From Methyloceanibacter sp. wino2 (lineage in GTDB: Bacteria > Pseudomonadota > Alphaproteobacteria > Rhizobiales > Methyloligellaceae), in assembly GCF_003071365.1 (NCBI RefSeq), contig NZ_CP028960.1:2710501-2774500 (forward strand): 64,000 nt of DNA, in the 5' to 3' direction. The notes under the pieces are model-generated. The model saw only the letters and a list, made by a program, of their open reading frames with translations, did not search any database and was not told the origin of the DNA. Both the position numbers and the translations under genes were made by a program. Below are positions 16,149-24,208 of the stretch, one piece after another (the first letter of the stretch is position 1; each line of letters starts with the position of its first letter).

Positions 16149-17366
16149 ATGACAACGGGTTTACGGGCTCAGTTGAGGCGATTGTTCGGCCTCGAAGCCA
16201 AGGCGAGCCAGACGGCGAAGCTGATCGCCTGGGCCACGGGCGGGCATCCCGTGTGGACCCCGCGCGACTATGCGAGCCTGGCGCGCGAAGGCTTCACGAA
16301 GAACCCGATCGTCTATCGCTCCGTGCGCATGATCGCCGAGGCTGCGGCCTCCGTGCCGCTCTACCTTTTCGACGGGGCGAAGGAGATCGACGAGCATCCG
16401 CTGCTGGCGCTTCTGCAGCGGCCAAACCCGATGGAGTGCGGGCCCGATCTGCTCGAGTCCTTCTTCGGCCATCTGATCGTGGCGGGGAACGCATATCTGG
16501 AGGCCGTGGCGGTGGACGGTACCGTGCGCGAGCTGCACGCGCTCCGCCCCGACCGCATGAAGGTGGTGCCGGGTCCGAACGGCTGGCCCGAGGCGTATGA
16601 ATACGCCGTCTCGGGGCAGACCATGCGTTTCGACCAGGATGGTTCGCGCGTTCGGCCCATCCTGCACATGGCGCTGTTCCATCCGCTCAACGACCATTAC
16701 GGCATGAGCCCGCTGGAACCTGCCGCTGTCGGTCTCGATCTGCACAACGCCGCCGGCGTCTGGAACAAGGCGCTGCTCGACAACTCCGCCTGCCCCTCGG
16801 GCGCGCTGGTCTATACCGCCAAAGACGGGCAGCTTTCACCGGAGCAATACGAGCGGCTGAAGACCGAACTCGAGGACGGTTTCGCCGGCGCGGCCAATGC
16901 CGGCCGGCCGTTACTGCTGGAAGGCGGGCTTGACTGGAAGGCCATGGGGCTCAGTCCCCGTGACATGGATTTCATCTCGGCGAAGCACGTGGCCGCGCGG
17001 GAGGTGGCCCTGGCACTGGGTGTGCCGCCCATGCTGCTCGGCATTCCCGGCGATAACACCTATGCGAACTATGCGGAGGCCAACCGCTCCTTCTGGCGCC
17101 AGACCGTGCTGCCGCTGGTGGCCCGGACGGCGAAGGCCCTGTCGGCCTGGCTCGCGCCGGGCTTCGACCTTGCAGCTGGACCGGACGCGCCGGCGCTGGA
17201 ACTGAAGCCAGATCTCGACGCGGTGGAGGCGCTCTCCACGGAACGCGAGGCCCTGTGGGCGCGCGTGCAAGCCTCAGACTTTTTGACCGTCAACGAAAAG
17301 CGCGCGGCCGTCGGCTATGGCGCCATCGAAGGTGGCGATACGTTGTCCGGCGCGCCGCCGCCCTAA
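16149..17366 (+). CDS. GTA/phage portal protein (HK97 type)
   Basis: A 405-residue portal protein, GTA g3. It has the usual early block FTKNPIVYRSVRMIAEAAASVP, then LLQRPNPMECGPDLLESFFGHLIVAGNAYLEAV, and the later SAKHVAAREVALALGVPPMLLGIPGDNTYANYAEANRSFW. Portals form a dodecameric ring at the capsid vertex through which TerL drives DNA. The gene appears full-length. Confidence 0.93.
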   Translation: MTTGLRAQLRRLFGLEAKASQTAKLIAWATGGHPVWTPRDYASLAREGFTKNPIVYRSVRMIAEAAASVPLYLFDGAKEIDEHPLLALLQRPNPMECGPDLLESFFGHLIVAGNAYLEAVAVDGTVRELHALRPDRMKVVPGPNGWPEAYEYAVSGQTMRFDQDGSRVRPILHMALFHPLNDHYGMSPLEPAAVGLDLHNAAGVWNKALLDNSACPSGALVYTAKDGQLSPEQYERLKTELEDGFAGAANAGRPLLLEGGLDWKAMGLSPRDMDFISAKHVAAREVALALGVPPMLLGIPGDNTYANYAEANRSFWRQTVLPLVARTAKALSAWLAPGFDLAAGPDAPALELKPDLDAVEALSTEREALWARVQASDFLTVNEKRAAVGYGAIEGGDTLSGAPPP

Positions 17367-17436
17367 GCTGGGCGGTTGCCGTGCCCCATGCTAGCCTTCC
17401 GCCGGGACCTGAAGAGAATCGGCAAGGAGAGGGGCT

Positions 17437-17637
17437 ATGGCAATTCGTCTGACACCACCGACCAAGAACGTCTTCTATCTATCCATCGTCTGCGTGGTCG
17501 TCGCGCTTGTGCTGTATCTGCTCGGCGTGCTCGGCGTGATCGACGGTGGCTTCGCGTCCATTTCGCATTTCGCGTTTTGGGCAGCCATCCTCGGTTGGGG
17601 CATGCTGACCGTGGGCGTGGCGATGAAGGGCGTCTGA
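17437..17637 (+). CDS. Small two-helix membrane protein in the GTA head cluster
   Basis: A 66-residue protein with two predicted transmembrane helices (YLSIVCVVVALVLYLLGVLGVI and FAFWAAILGWGMLTVGVAM). A small membrane protein at this place between portal and prohead protease is a recurring feature of alphaproteobacterial GTA clusters (the g3.5 position). The ATG 17437 is preceded by AAGGAGAGG. Function unknown. Confidence 0.75.
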   Translation: MAIRLTPPTKNVFYLSIVCVVVALVLYLLGVLGVIDGGFASISHFAFWAAILGWGMLTVGVAMKGV

Positions 17638-17719
17638 CGCCAGCACACGTGTCCCCCTCAGGTTTCCCTTTTCGGGCTAACCCTTTGGGCGGCCGTGCCC
17701 AACGGGAAAGACCATCACG

Positions 17720-18316
17720 ATGCTGCAACGCTTTGGCGAGCTCGCGCCGGAGCGCGAGGTCAAGTTCGCGCCCGTCAACCTGCAGACCGTCGAAGCGGAC
17801 GGCACGTTCTCCGGCTATGCGAGCGTGTTCGGCCAGGTGGATCTCGGCCAGGATCTCGTCATGCCGCGCGCGTTCCGGGAGAGCCTCGCCACGCGCGGCG
17901 CCCGTGGGGTCAAGCTGCTGTTTCAGCACGATCCCAACGAGCCCATCGGCGTGTGGCTGGAGCTGGCCGAGGATGCGCGCGGTCTGTTCGCCAAGGGCCG
18001 CTTGGTGCCCGAGGTGACGCGCGCCCGCGAGGTGCTGTCCTTGATGCGGGCCGGCGCGCTCGACGGGCTTTCCATAGGCTTCCGCACCGTGCAGGGGCGC
18101 ACGGACCCGGCGAGCGGCGTGCGCCGTCTCGACAAGATCGATCTGTGGGAAATCTCCGTGGTGACGTTTCCCATGCTGCCGGACGCGCGCGTGAGCGCCG
18201 TGAAACGGCAAGCGGCTGTCCCACGTGATGCGCGTCCGCAGTTTAGGGCGCCCGACAATCTGCCCGCCTTCGCCCGGGCCTTGCGGCGTGGGGCAAAGCG
18301 CTTGCGCGGATCCTAA
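17720..18316 (+). CDS. GTA/phage prohead protease (HK97 family)
   Basis: A 198-residue serine protease that trims capsid subunits during head maturation, GTA g4. Visible family blocks are GTFSGYASVFGQVDLGQDLVMPRAFRESL, the His-containing LLFQHDPNEPIGVW and the Ser-containing AGALDGLSIGFRTV, then LDKIDLWEISVVTFPMLPDARV. The gene looks intact. The major capsid gene, normally next, is displaced by about 4.2 kb of unrelated genes. Confidence 0.9.
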   Translation: MLQRFGELAPEREVKFAPVNLQTVEADGTFSGYASVFGQVDLGQDLVMPRAFRESLATRGARGVKLLFQHDPNEPIGVWLELAEDARGLFAKGRLVPEVTRAREVLSLMRAGALDGLSIGFRTVQGRTDPASGVRRLDKIDLWEISVVTFPMLPDARVSAVKRQAAVPRDARPQFRAPDNLPAFARALRRGAKRLRGS

Positions 18317-18383
18317 CGCCAAAGCGCGCTAGAGTTGTGCTATCGCTATGCGACCGCCGCACAAGGAGAGGGCGCAACACGAT

Positions 18384-19148
18384 ATGTTCGATTTCAAAGA
18401 CAAGGTCGTCTTGATCACCGGTGCGGCGCAAGGCTTCGGTCGCGTGCTGGCGGAGGCCTTCGCCGAGCGTGGCGCGAAGCTCGCTTTGTGCGACATCAAC
18501 GATTCCGGCGGCGAGGAGACGCTGGCCTCGGTCAAGACGATCGGTGCCGACGGCTTCTACAGCCACGCCGACATTTCGAGCGAAGCCGATGTGGCGCGTT
18601 TCGTGGCCGAGACCGTCACGAGCTTCGGCCGGCTCGACATCGCCATCAACAATGCGTCGAAGGAGATCTCCGGCCCGACACTCGATCTGCCGTCGGAGGA
18701 TTTCGGCACGGTGATCGACACCAATCTGAAGGGCACCTATTACTGCCTGAAGCACGAGGTCGCGCAGATGCGCAAGAACGGCGGCGGGGCCATCGTCAAC
18801 CAGGCCTCGGTGACCAGCAGCATGACCGGCGTCCCCGACAACGGCCTGTATGCGGCGACCAAGGGCGGCATCATCGGGCTGACCAAATCCGCCGCGCTGC
18901 AAGTGGCGGCCGAGAACATCTCGATCAACGCGATTGCGACCTGCGCCTTCGACATACCGAACGACATGTTTTTGCGCTGGATCGACGATCACAAAGTGAG
19001 TCGGAAGGACGCCGAAGGCTGGCTGCCCATCAAGCGGCTGGGCAAGCCCGAGGAGATCGCGGCGGCGACGCTCTATCTTGCTTCCGACGAGGCGCGCTTC
19101 GCGGTCGGCTCGGTGCTGACCGTCGACGGCGGCTGGACCGCGCAGTAG
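18384..19148 (+). CDS. Short-chain dehydrogenase/reductase (SDR)
   Basis: A 254-residue classical SDR. It shows the cofactor motif TGAAQGFG, DINDSGG after the second strand, NNAS, and the catalytic Tyr and Lys in YAATKGG preceded by the Ser segment ASVTSSMTG. The C-terminal LASDEARFAVGSVLTVDGGW is typical of the family. The substrate cannot be told. It sits between GTA protease and capsid genes, so it is cargo, not part of the particle. ATG 18384 follows AAGGAGAG. A decayed copy of its 3' end is at about 20993-21055. Confidence 0.85.
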   Translation: MFDFKDKVVLITGAAQGFGRVLAEAFAERGAKLALCDINDSGGEETLASVKTIGADGFYSHADISSEADVARFVAETVTSFGRLDIAINNASKEISGPTLDLPSEDFGTVIDTNLKGTYYCLKHEVAQMRKNGGGAIVNQASVTSSMTGVPDNGLYAATKGGIIGLTKSAALQVAAENISINAIATCAFDIPNDMFLRWIDDHKVSRKDAEGWLPIKRLGKPEEIAAATLYLASDEARFAVGSVLTVDGGWTAQ

Positions 19149-19181
19149 GGGCGGCGGCTGTCGTTGTCTGGGGGGCCTCTT

Positions 19182-20081
19182 CTAGAGGACCGGCACGCCT
19201 GAGCCCATTTTGGCTTTGTCTTCCGGCTCGACGTGGATCGTGATGACCGCGTGGTTCATCTCTTCCTTGAGCGCGGCTTCGATGCGGTCGCAGATGTCGT
19301 GAGACTCCTCGACGCTCATCGAGCCGGGAACGACAAGGTGGAAGTCGATGAACACCGTGGGGCCCGCGGTGCGCGTCCGCAGATCGTGGGCTTCGATCGC
19401 GCCTTCGGCTTCGCGCGAGATCACGAGGCGAATATCGGACAGGATCTCGTTCGAGACCGCTTCATCCATCAAGCCGCCCACGGACTCGCGCATGAGCGAC
19501 CAGCCCCACCACAGGATGTTGAGGGCGACGAGGGCGGCGACGATCGAATCGAGCGGGGTCCAGCCGGTCAGCACCACGAGAATGACGCCGGCCACGACGC
19601 CGACCGACGTGATCACGTCGGAGAGCAGGTGCTTGGCGTCGGCCACGAGCGCGGGCGAGCGATGCCGGCGCCCGTAGCGCATGAGCACGAAGCACCAGGC
19701 GGCATTGATGACGCTTGCGAAGACGTTCAGGGCAAGGCCCGGCAGCGGGGCCGAGAATGGATGCGGGTCCATCAGGCCGAAATAGGCTTTCCGGAGGATG
19801 GCCAGCGCGGCGACCACGATCAGGACGCCCTCGACGACGGCGGACAGATACTCGACCTTTTGGTGGCCGTAAGGGTGGTTCGCATCCGGCGGCACGGCGC
19901 TGAGGCGGACGGCGAGGAACGCCGCGATCGCCGTGGCGACATTGATCACGCTTTCGAGCGCGTCGGAGTAAAGCGCGATGCTGCCGGTCACAAGGTAGGC
20001 AGCCCATTTCAACCCGAGGACGAGAAGCCCAACGGCGATGCTCGCGAGGGCGAGCTTGGCTACGAATTTCATCTTGGGCAT
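19182..20081 (-). CDS. Cation diffusion facilitator family efflux transporter
   Basis: A 299-residue membrane protein with the six-helix CDF domain and a cytoplasmic C-terminal domain. Metal-site residues are visible in SDALESVINVATA and ANHPYGHQKVEYLSAVVEG, and again in LVADAKHLLSDVITSVGVVAG. The C-terminal part HDLRTRTAGPTVFIDFHLVVP is typical. It would export divalent metals such as zinc, iron, manganese or cobalt by proton exchange. It converges on the SDR gene. A fragment resembling its 5' end reappears at 20933-20983. Confidence 0.88.
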   Translation of the reverse strand: MPKMKFVAKLALASIAVGLLVLGLKWAAYLVTGSIALYSDALESVINVATAIAAFLAVRLSAVPPDANHPYGHQKVEYLSAVVEGVLIVVAALAILRKAYFGLMDPHPFSAPLPGLALNVFASVINAAWCFVLMRYGRRHRSPALVADAKHLLSDVITSVGVVAGVILVVLTGWTPLDSIVAALVALNILWWGWSLMRESVGGLMDEAVSNEILSDIRLVISREAEGAIEAHDLRTRTAGPTVFIDFHLVVPGSMSVEESHDICDRIEAALKEEMNHAVITIHVEPEDKAKMGSGVPVL

Positions 20082-20243
20082 GTCGGCTGAATCGGGTTTG
20101 CGGCGGCGCTGGCGCCTTCGCTAACGCACGGGGCTAGCCGGGTCAAACCCGCTCCCGCCCAAGCCGCCAACGGTTCGCATCTAGAGGAGACGAGCGATGA
20201 GGGACGAACCGCACGTGGCCATGGCGCCGGGCATTTCACTCCA

Positions 20244-20774
20244 TTAATTGCTCGAAACGGTCAGCGGTAGGCTACGCGACTGCTGACAGGAGCCGGACAG
20301 GTTCTGATAGTGGATGTTCTTCAAGCCGGCTTCGATGAAGCCCGGGTTGCTCCCCTCGGGGCTGTATTTGTAGAGCTCGATTGCGATCTGCTCGATGTGT
20401 TTGCCTGCTGCCGTATTGTCGATGACGGTGATCTCCGATTCCAGCCGCGCGGGCTCCACGCCGGTGTCGAGGCGCCATTTCGGAAAGGGCGGCTTCTTGG
20501 TCGTGCGGCCCGTGCCGCTGATCTCGGTAAGAGAGGTTTGCTCGAACCGCGGTTCGTTTCCGTCCCGGCTCATGTCGAATAGGAAGGCCACGCGCGGCGC
20601 GCCCGTATAGCCGATGAAAACACATTGAAGCTGCGGTGGCGCTGCCGGCGCCGCCACATGTTCCGGGTCCGGCGGGGGCGGGCTTTCTTGAGTCGCCCAG
20701 TATGCAGTCGCAAGAACAGCGGTGACGGCGCCGGCAATTGCCAGGCCGACGATCAGCGTTCTTCGGGAAGCCAT
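20244..20774 (-). CDS. Membrane-anchored protein of unknown function
   Basis: A 176-residue protein with one N-terminal helix (TLIVGLAIAGAVTAVLATAYWA), a Pro-rich linker (ESPPPPDPEH) and a periplasmic beta-rich body (LQCVFIGYTGAPRVAFLFD, then SEITVIDNTAAGKHIEQIAIELYKY). I took ATG 20774 because it puts the helix at the N-terminus; the frame is open to 20855. I do not recognise the family. Confidence 0.55.
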   Translation of the reverse strand: MASRRTLIVGLAIAGAVTAVLATAYWATQESPPPPDPEHVAAPAAPPQLQCVFIGYTGAPRVAFLFDMSRDGNEPRFEQTSLTEISGTGRTTKKPPFPKWRLDTGVEPARLESEITVIDNTAAGKHIEQIAIELYKYSPEGSNPGFIEAGLKNIHYQNLSGSCQQSRSLPLTVSSN

Positions 20775-20932
20775 TCGGGATGCACTCTCTTTCCGCGCCT
20801 GGTTCGCTGGCGCGTGCGGAGCTTGGCATGGCGGCGCACGCCTGCGCATGGCCATGTTCCGTAGGACTTTTGCCAGCTTCGCTGGCTGCCCTTCTAGCGG
20901 CTCGGACGTCCCGAAGACATCGCCGCGGGAAC

Positions 20933-21055
20933 GCTCGCGAGCGCGAGCTTGGCTACGAAATTCATCTTGGGCATGTCGGCTGTATAGGTCGGGGCGACGC
21001 TCTATCTCGCCTCCGACGAGGCGCGCCCTGCGGCGGCCTCGGTGCTGACGGTCAA
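20933..21055. pseudogene. Remnant duplicate of CDF 5' end and SDR 3' end
   Basis: Bases 20933-20983 repeat 20040-20090 (the start of the CDF gene) with only a few mismatches. Bases 20993-21055 resemble 19064-19126 (the 3' end of the SDR gene). In the remnant the CDF start is followed by the SDR end, the order expected across the junction of a tandem duplication. The SDR part still reads ATLYLASDEAR and SVLTV but ends without a complete gene. This looks like a decayed second copy or the scar of a recombination. Confidence 0.6.
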
Positions 21056-21132
21056 CTACGTTGTGGGAGCAGGAATGCCCATTGTTAGGAAAGAACCAGA
21101 GAGTATTGAATAGTATTGCGAAATGTGTTACG

Positions 21133-21195
21133 AGGCAACGTTGTTGCAGCGTTGGTTGCCTTCGAGTTCTTCGTTACGCTGCAACAACGTTGCCT
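21133..21195. repeat. 20-bp perfect inverted repeat with 23-bp loop
   Basis: The arms at 21133-21152 and 21176-21195 are exact reverse complements (AGGCAACGTTGTTGCAGCG... and its partner). They lie in AT-rich DNA beside the SDR/CDF remnant. No T-run follows and no gene is nearby, so it is more like a mobile-element end, miniature element or structured RNA than a terminator. Confidence 0.6.
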
Positions 21196-21594
21196 TCACA
21201 AAGAAAGTATTTTTCTCAGTCTTTGTAGGTCTTTTGGCAAACTTCTTATACGACATCTCCAAGCTCCTAATCGCGATGCTGTTCGAATAGCTCTCATTTT
21301 GGCATATTTCGAGTAGTAACTCAAGAATTTAGGCTGATTTCACTGACCTTTTATCTTGATAATGTTTTGCGCAGTTGATTTTTGACTAGCACGCCCAATG
21401 CGGCAGGATCAGCCGTGGGCCGTTCAGGGGGGCTGTTTGTTCGTGTTTTGTTTGTGTCGACGCGATACGTTATTGAAACTTTCACGCTCGATTGTTATGT
21501 ATGGGCTGTCACCACAGGCGAGTGTAATAGGGTGATGCCGCCCAGAGATGGGTTTCGCGGATTGCGGAGGTAACGGAGTCTCGCACATTTTCTC

Positions 21595-21623
21595 AAATAG
21601 CCCCCTCTGGGAGGGGGCTATTT
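21595..21623. terminator. Perfect 13-bp bidirectional terminator
   Basis: AAATAGCCCCCTC, loop TGG, GAGGGGGCTATTT, followed on the + strand by a T-rich CTTTAT. It ends the minus-strand gene at 21618, whose stop codon lies inside the stem. It would also stop a + strand transcript, although no convincing + strand gene ends here. Confidence 0.8.
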
Positions 21624-22148
21624 CTTTATCAAAGTTATTGATCTTCGCTCTCTTGGCTGCGTGATGCGGCGCCCTTTCGCCGTACTGTCGACGAGCGTGG
21701 CGAAGGTGATCGCGGGACTCTTTGAGGCCATGGATGACTTTTCATGGGCGGTCGTAACAAACATCCTTGTATCGAGATCCGGGATTTTGGCTTTGCTCAT
21801 CTTAAAAACGACCACGTATGGGTAAGCCAATCCATCAAGTGCATACGCAATAAGATAGCTGTCGTGACTAAAGTAGACACGCCCTATCTGATTGCCGATG
21901 AGTTCAGGCAATAGCTTGGATAGTTCATACCGTTTTGGGCAAAAGGTCCGTACGTCACCGCGATGCTCAAAATGGTGGCTAATTGGGTCGCCGTCCTGCC
22001 TCTCCCTAGTGAAAGTATGGCAGCCAAAGGAAACTCCGACCTTGAAGGTGGGAGCGTCGGGAGCAGCTGGAGATACTTCAATTGAGTAAGGATCAAGATG
22101 GCTGAGGTCATACTCAGTTCCGTCAATGGTGACTTTAGGCCAGTACAT
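21618..22148 (-). CDS. Unknown protein in the AT-rich insert of the GTA cluster
   Basis: A 176-residue soluble protein from ATG 22148, which has GAGGGG just upstream. It begins MYWPKVTIDGTEYDLSHLDP and contains SFGCHTFTRE, a HHFEHRGDVRTFCPKRYELSK stretch, and YLIAYALDGLAYPYVVVFKM. Proteins with the VSFGCHTFTRE and FCPKRYELS pattern occur as accessory genes in proteobacteria, but I know no function. The region is AT-richer than its surroundings (line 21841-21900 is 28/60 G+C). A strong terminator sits at its stop codon. Confidence 0.65.
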   Translation of the reverse strand: MYWPKVTIDGTEYDLSHLDPYSIEVSPAAPDAPTFKVGVSFGCHTFTRERQDGDPISHHFEHRGDVRTFCPKRYELSKLLPELIGNQIGRVYFSHDSYLIAYALDGLAYPYVVVFKMSKAKIPDLDTRMFVTTAHEKSSMASKSPAITFATLVDSTAKGRRITQPRERRSITLIKK

Positions 22149-22461
22149 AACCCCTCGCTCAACCAACACGCGAAGATAACACTCTTGTGCTAATCTGACG
22201 ACAATTGTGTCTTGGCAGTCGAGGAACCAAGTAACTAAGCCCGATCCATGCATGGGTTGAGTGGCTGACCTCGAAGCGGCGAAATTTCAGCGGTAAATAG
22301 CTCCCAATACGATCCAGCGGGCCTCGACAGGTATTCCTCGGCCCTGAGCCGGGCATTCTTACTTGTTTGCCCCAGCGCACTTCACGCCGCTTAAGCACGC
22401 TCCTTTCCACCAGCCCCTGACGGTTTCGCCCGTGGCGCGCATCGCGCCGTGGCGTTGCCGC

Positions 22462-22521
22462 ATGGGGCGTACTTCCGCCCCTGAACGAACAATGGGGCGC
22501 TTTCCCGCCCCTAAAGAACAG
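22462..22521 (+). repeat. Two tandem 30-bp hairpin repeats in the capsid gene leader
   Basis: Two copies with period 30 each contain GGGGCG, six bases, CGCCCC (22464-22481 and 22494-22511) followed by CTGAACGAAC or CTAAAGAAC. They end just before the Shine-Dalgarno and ATG 22532 of the major capsid gene. Likely roles are an RNA structure controlling capsid translation or message stability. The rest of the 22149-22531 gap shows no gene. Confidence 0.6.
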
Positions 22522-22531
22522 AGGACTGACG

Positions 22532-23875
22532 ATGGACGAACAGCACGATACGACTGCGCCCGATGAACTCGAAACAAAGGCCCGCTACGGCAAGATGGAT
22601 GGCGTCGACCCTGGCGTGCCGGCCACGACCGTGTTGACCACGACGCCGGGCGGCACCGGCGACGACGTGGCGCTCGCCTTCGAACAATTCCTGCAGAACT
22701 TCGAGCTCTTCAAGCAGGAGAACGACGACAAGATCCGGGCGCTTCAGCAGGGCATGCCCGTCGACGTCGTCACCACCGACAAGATCGACCGCATCAACCA
22801 GGCGCTGGACGAGCAGAAGGCGCTTGTGGATCGGCTGACCCTGAAGGGCGCGCGGCCGCGCCTGTCGTCCTCGCCGCTCTATGCATCGAGCGCGGGCCTG
22901 CAGCACAAGGCCGCCTTCGACGGGTACATGCGCCGGGGCGAAACGTCGGGGCTTCTGTCGCTCGAGCAGAAGGCCTTGGCGATCAGCACCAATGACGGCG
23001 CGGACGGCGGCTATCTGGTGCCGTCGGAGGTCGAGGCCGCAGTGCTTCGCGGCGTGAAGGAGATCTCGCCCCTTCGCGCCATTGCCGGCAACCGCACGGT
23101 GAGTGCATCCGTCTACAAGAAGCCGTTCTCCGTCACGGGTCCTGCGACCGGCTGGGTGGCCGAGACCACGACGCGGGACGAGACCAATTCGCCGACGCTG
23201 GCCGAGCTGACCTTCCCGACCATGGAGATCTACGCAATGCCGTCGGCAACCCAGAGCCTGCTCGACGACTCTGCGGTCAATATCGACGAATGGCTGGCCG
23301 AGGAAATCCAGGTGGCCTTCGCGCAACAGGAAGGCGCGGCCTTCGTGTCCGGCGATGGCAACAACAAGCCCCGCGGCTTTCTCGACTACACCAAGGTCGA
23401 GAACGGCTCCTGGGCCTGGGACAAGATCGGCTACGTGGCCACGGGCAATGACGGCGCGTTCGACGCCTCGCACCCGAGCGACGACCTGATCGACTTCATC
23501 TACACGCTGAAGTCCGAGTATCGCGCCAACGCCCATTGGGTCATGAACCGCGCCACGCAGGCGACGATCCGCAAGTTCAAGGACGCGGACGGCAACTATC
23601 TCTGGCAGCCGCCGGAGCGCGCGGACCTGTCGCCCACGCTGATGAACTATCCGATTGCCGAGAGTGAAGACATGCCCGACATCGACACGGACAGCTTCGC
23701 GGTTGCCTTCGGCGACTTCGGCCGCGGCTATCTCGTGGTCGACCGGGCCGGCATTCGCGTGCTGCGCGATCCCTTCTCGGCCAAGCCCTACGTGCTGTTC
23801 TACACGACCAAGCGCGTGGGCGGCGGCGTGCAGGACTTCGACGCCATCAAGCTTCTGAAGTTCGGAACGTCTTAG
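22532..23875 (+). CDS. GTA/phage major capsid protein (HK97 fold)
   Basis: A 447-residue HK97-type capsid protein, GTA g5. The N-terminal ~110 residues are a charged, coiled-coil scaffold-like delta domain (FEQFLQNFELFKQENDDKIR). The shell domain starts near AISTNDGADGGYLVPSEVE and includes GWVAETTTRDETNSPTLAELTFPTMEIYAMPSATQSLLDDS and the final FGDFGRGYLVVDRAGIRVLRDPF. GAGGA precedes ATG 22532. The gene is intact. Confidence 0.94.
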   Translation: MDEQHDTTAPDELETKARYGKMDGVDPGVPATTVLTTTPGGTGDDVALAFEQFLQNFELFKQENDDKIRALQQGMPVDVVTTDKIDRINQALDEQKALVDRLTLKGARPRLSSSPLYASSAGLQHKAAFDGYMRRGETSGLLSLEQKALAISTNDGADGGYLVPSEVEAAVLRGVKEISPLRAIAGNRTVSASVYKKPFSVTGPATGWVAETTTRDETNSPTLAELTFPTMEIYAMPSATQSLLDDSAVNIDEWLAEEIQVAFAQQEGAAFVSGDGNNKPRGFLDYTKVENGSWAWDKIGYVATGNDGAFDASHPSDDLIDFIYTLKSEYRANAHWVMNRATQATIRKFKDADGNYLWQPPERADLSPTLMNYPIAESEDMPDIDTDSFAVAFGDFGRGYLVVDRAGIRVLRDPFSAKPYVLFYTTKRVGGGVQDFDAIKLLKFGTS

Positions 23876-24153
23876 GCTCCGCCAGCGATCGGTGCGGCCT
23901 CCCACATCTTGTGTAGGAGGCCGCGCCATGGGCGCTTCGCGCGAGGCCGCACCGTGAACAGAGCGACGACGAATCAGGGGTTCGTAAATCTTCGCGTGCT
24001 GTTCCCTACGACATGTTGTGGTTTCGAGGCGCCGCGTTAACCAACACGGGGCGGCGCGCCTCGTTTCATCGCTGATCTCAGTTGTGCCCGGCCGGGCCGG
24101 CGGCCGCTTCGCGCGCCCACCCCCTCCCTCGCGTGAGCGGCCGCCACTCTTTC
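23876..24153 (+). terminator. Intergenic region after capsid gene with two hairpins
   Basis: A hairpin GCGGCCTCC...GGAGGCCGC (23894-23924) lies 19 bases after the capsid stop, without a T-run. A second, CGAGGCGC (24025-24032) with GCGCCTCG (24056-24063), is followed by TTT. Either may reduce transcription past the very abundant capsid message. No gene is seen here. Confidence 0.45.
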
Positions 24154-24186
24154 TGTGCCCTATCGCCTAGCGGCCTGCTTGAGGGC
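24154..24186. repeat. REP-like dispersed repeat
   Basis: One unit (TGTGCCCTATCGCCTAGCGG and CCTGCTTGAGGGC) nearly identical to the left unit at 12012-12044. It lies just before the head-tail connector gene. Confidence 0.55.
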
Positions 24187-24208
24187 TGGATTCTTCGAAG
24201 GACATCTC

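Noticed and set aside
21116-21573. Two short + strand frames (66 and 63 codons)
   Set aside because: One spans the 20-bp inverted repeat; neither has a ribosome site or a recognisable product.
22511-23929. Antisense open frame over the capsid gene
   Set aside because: Capsid protein on the + strand is clear; the antisense product is Arg/Gly/Ala-rich nonsense.
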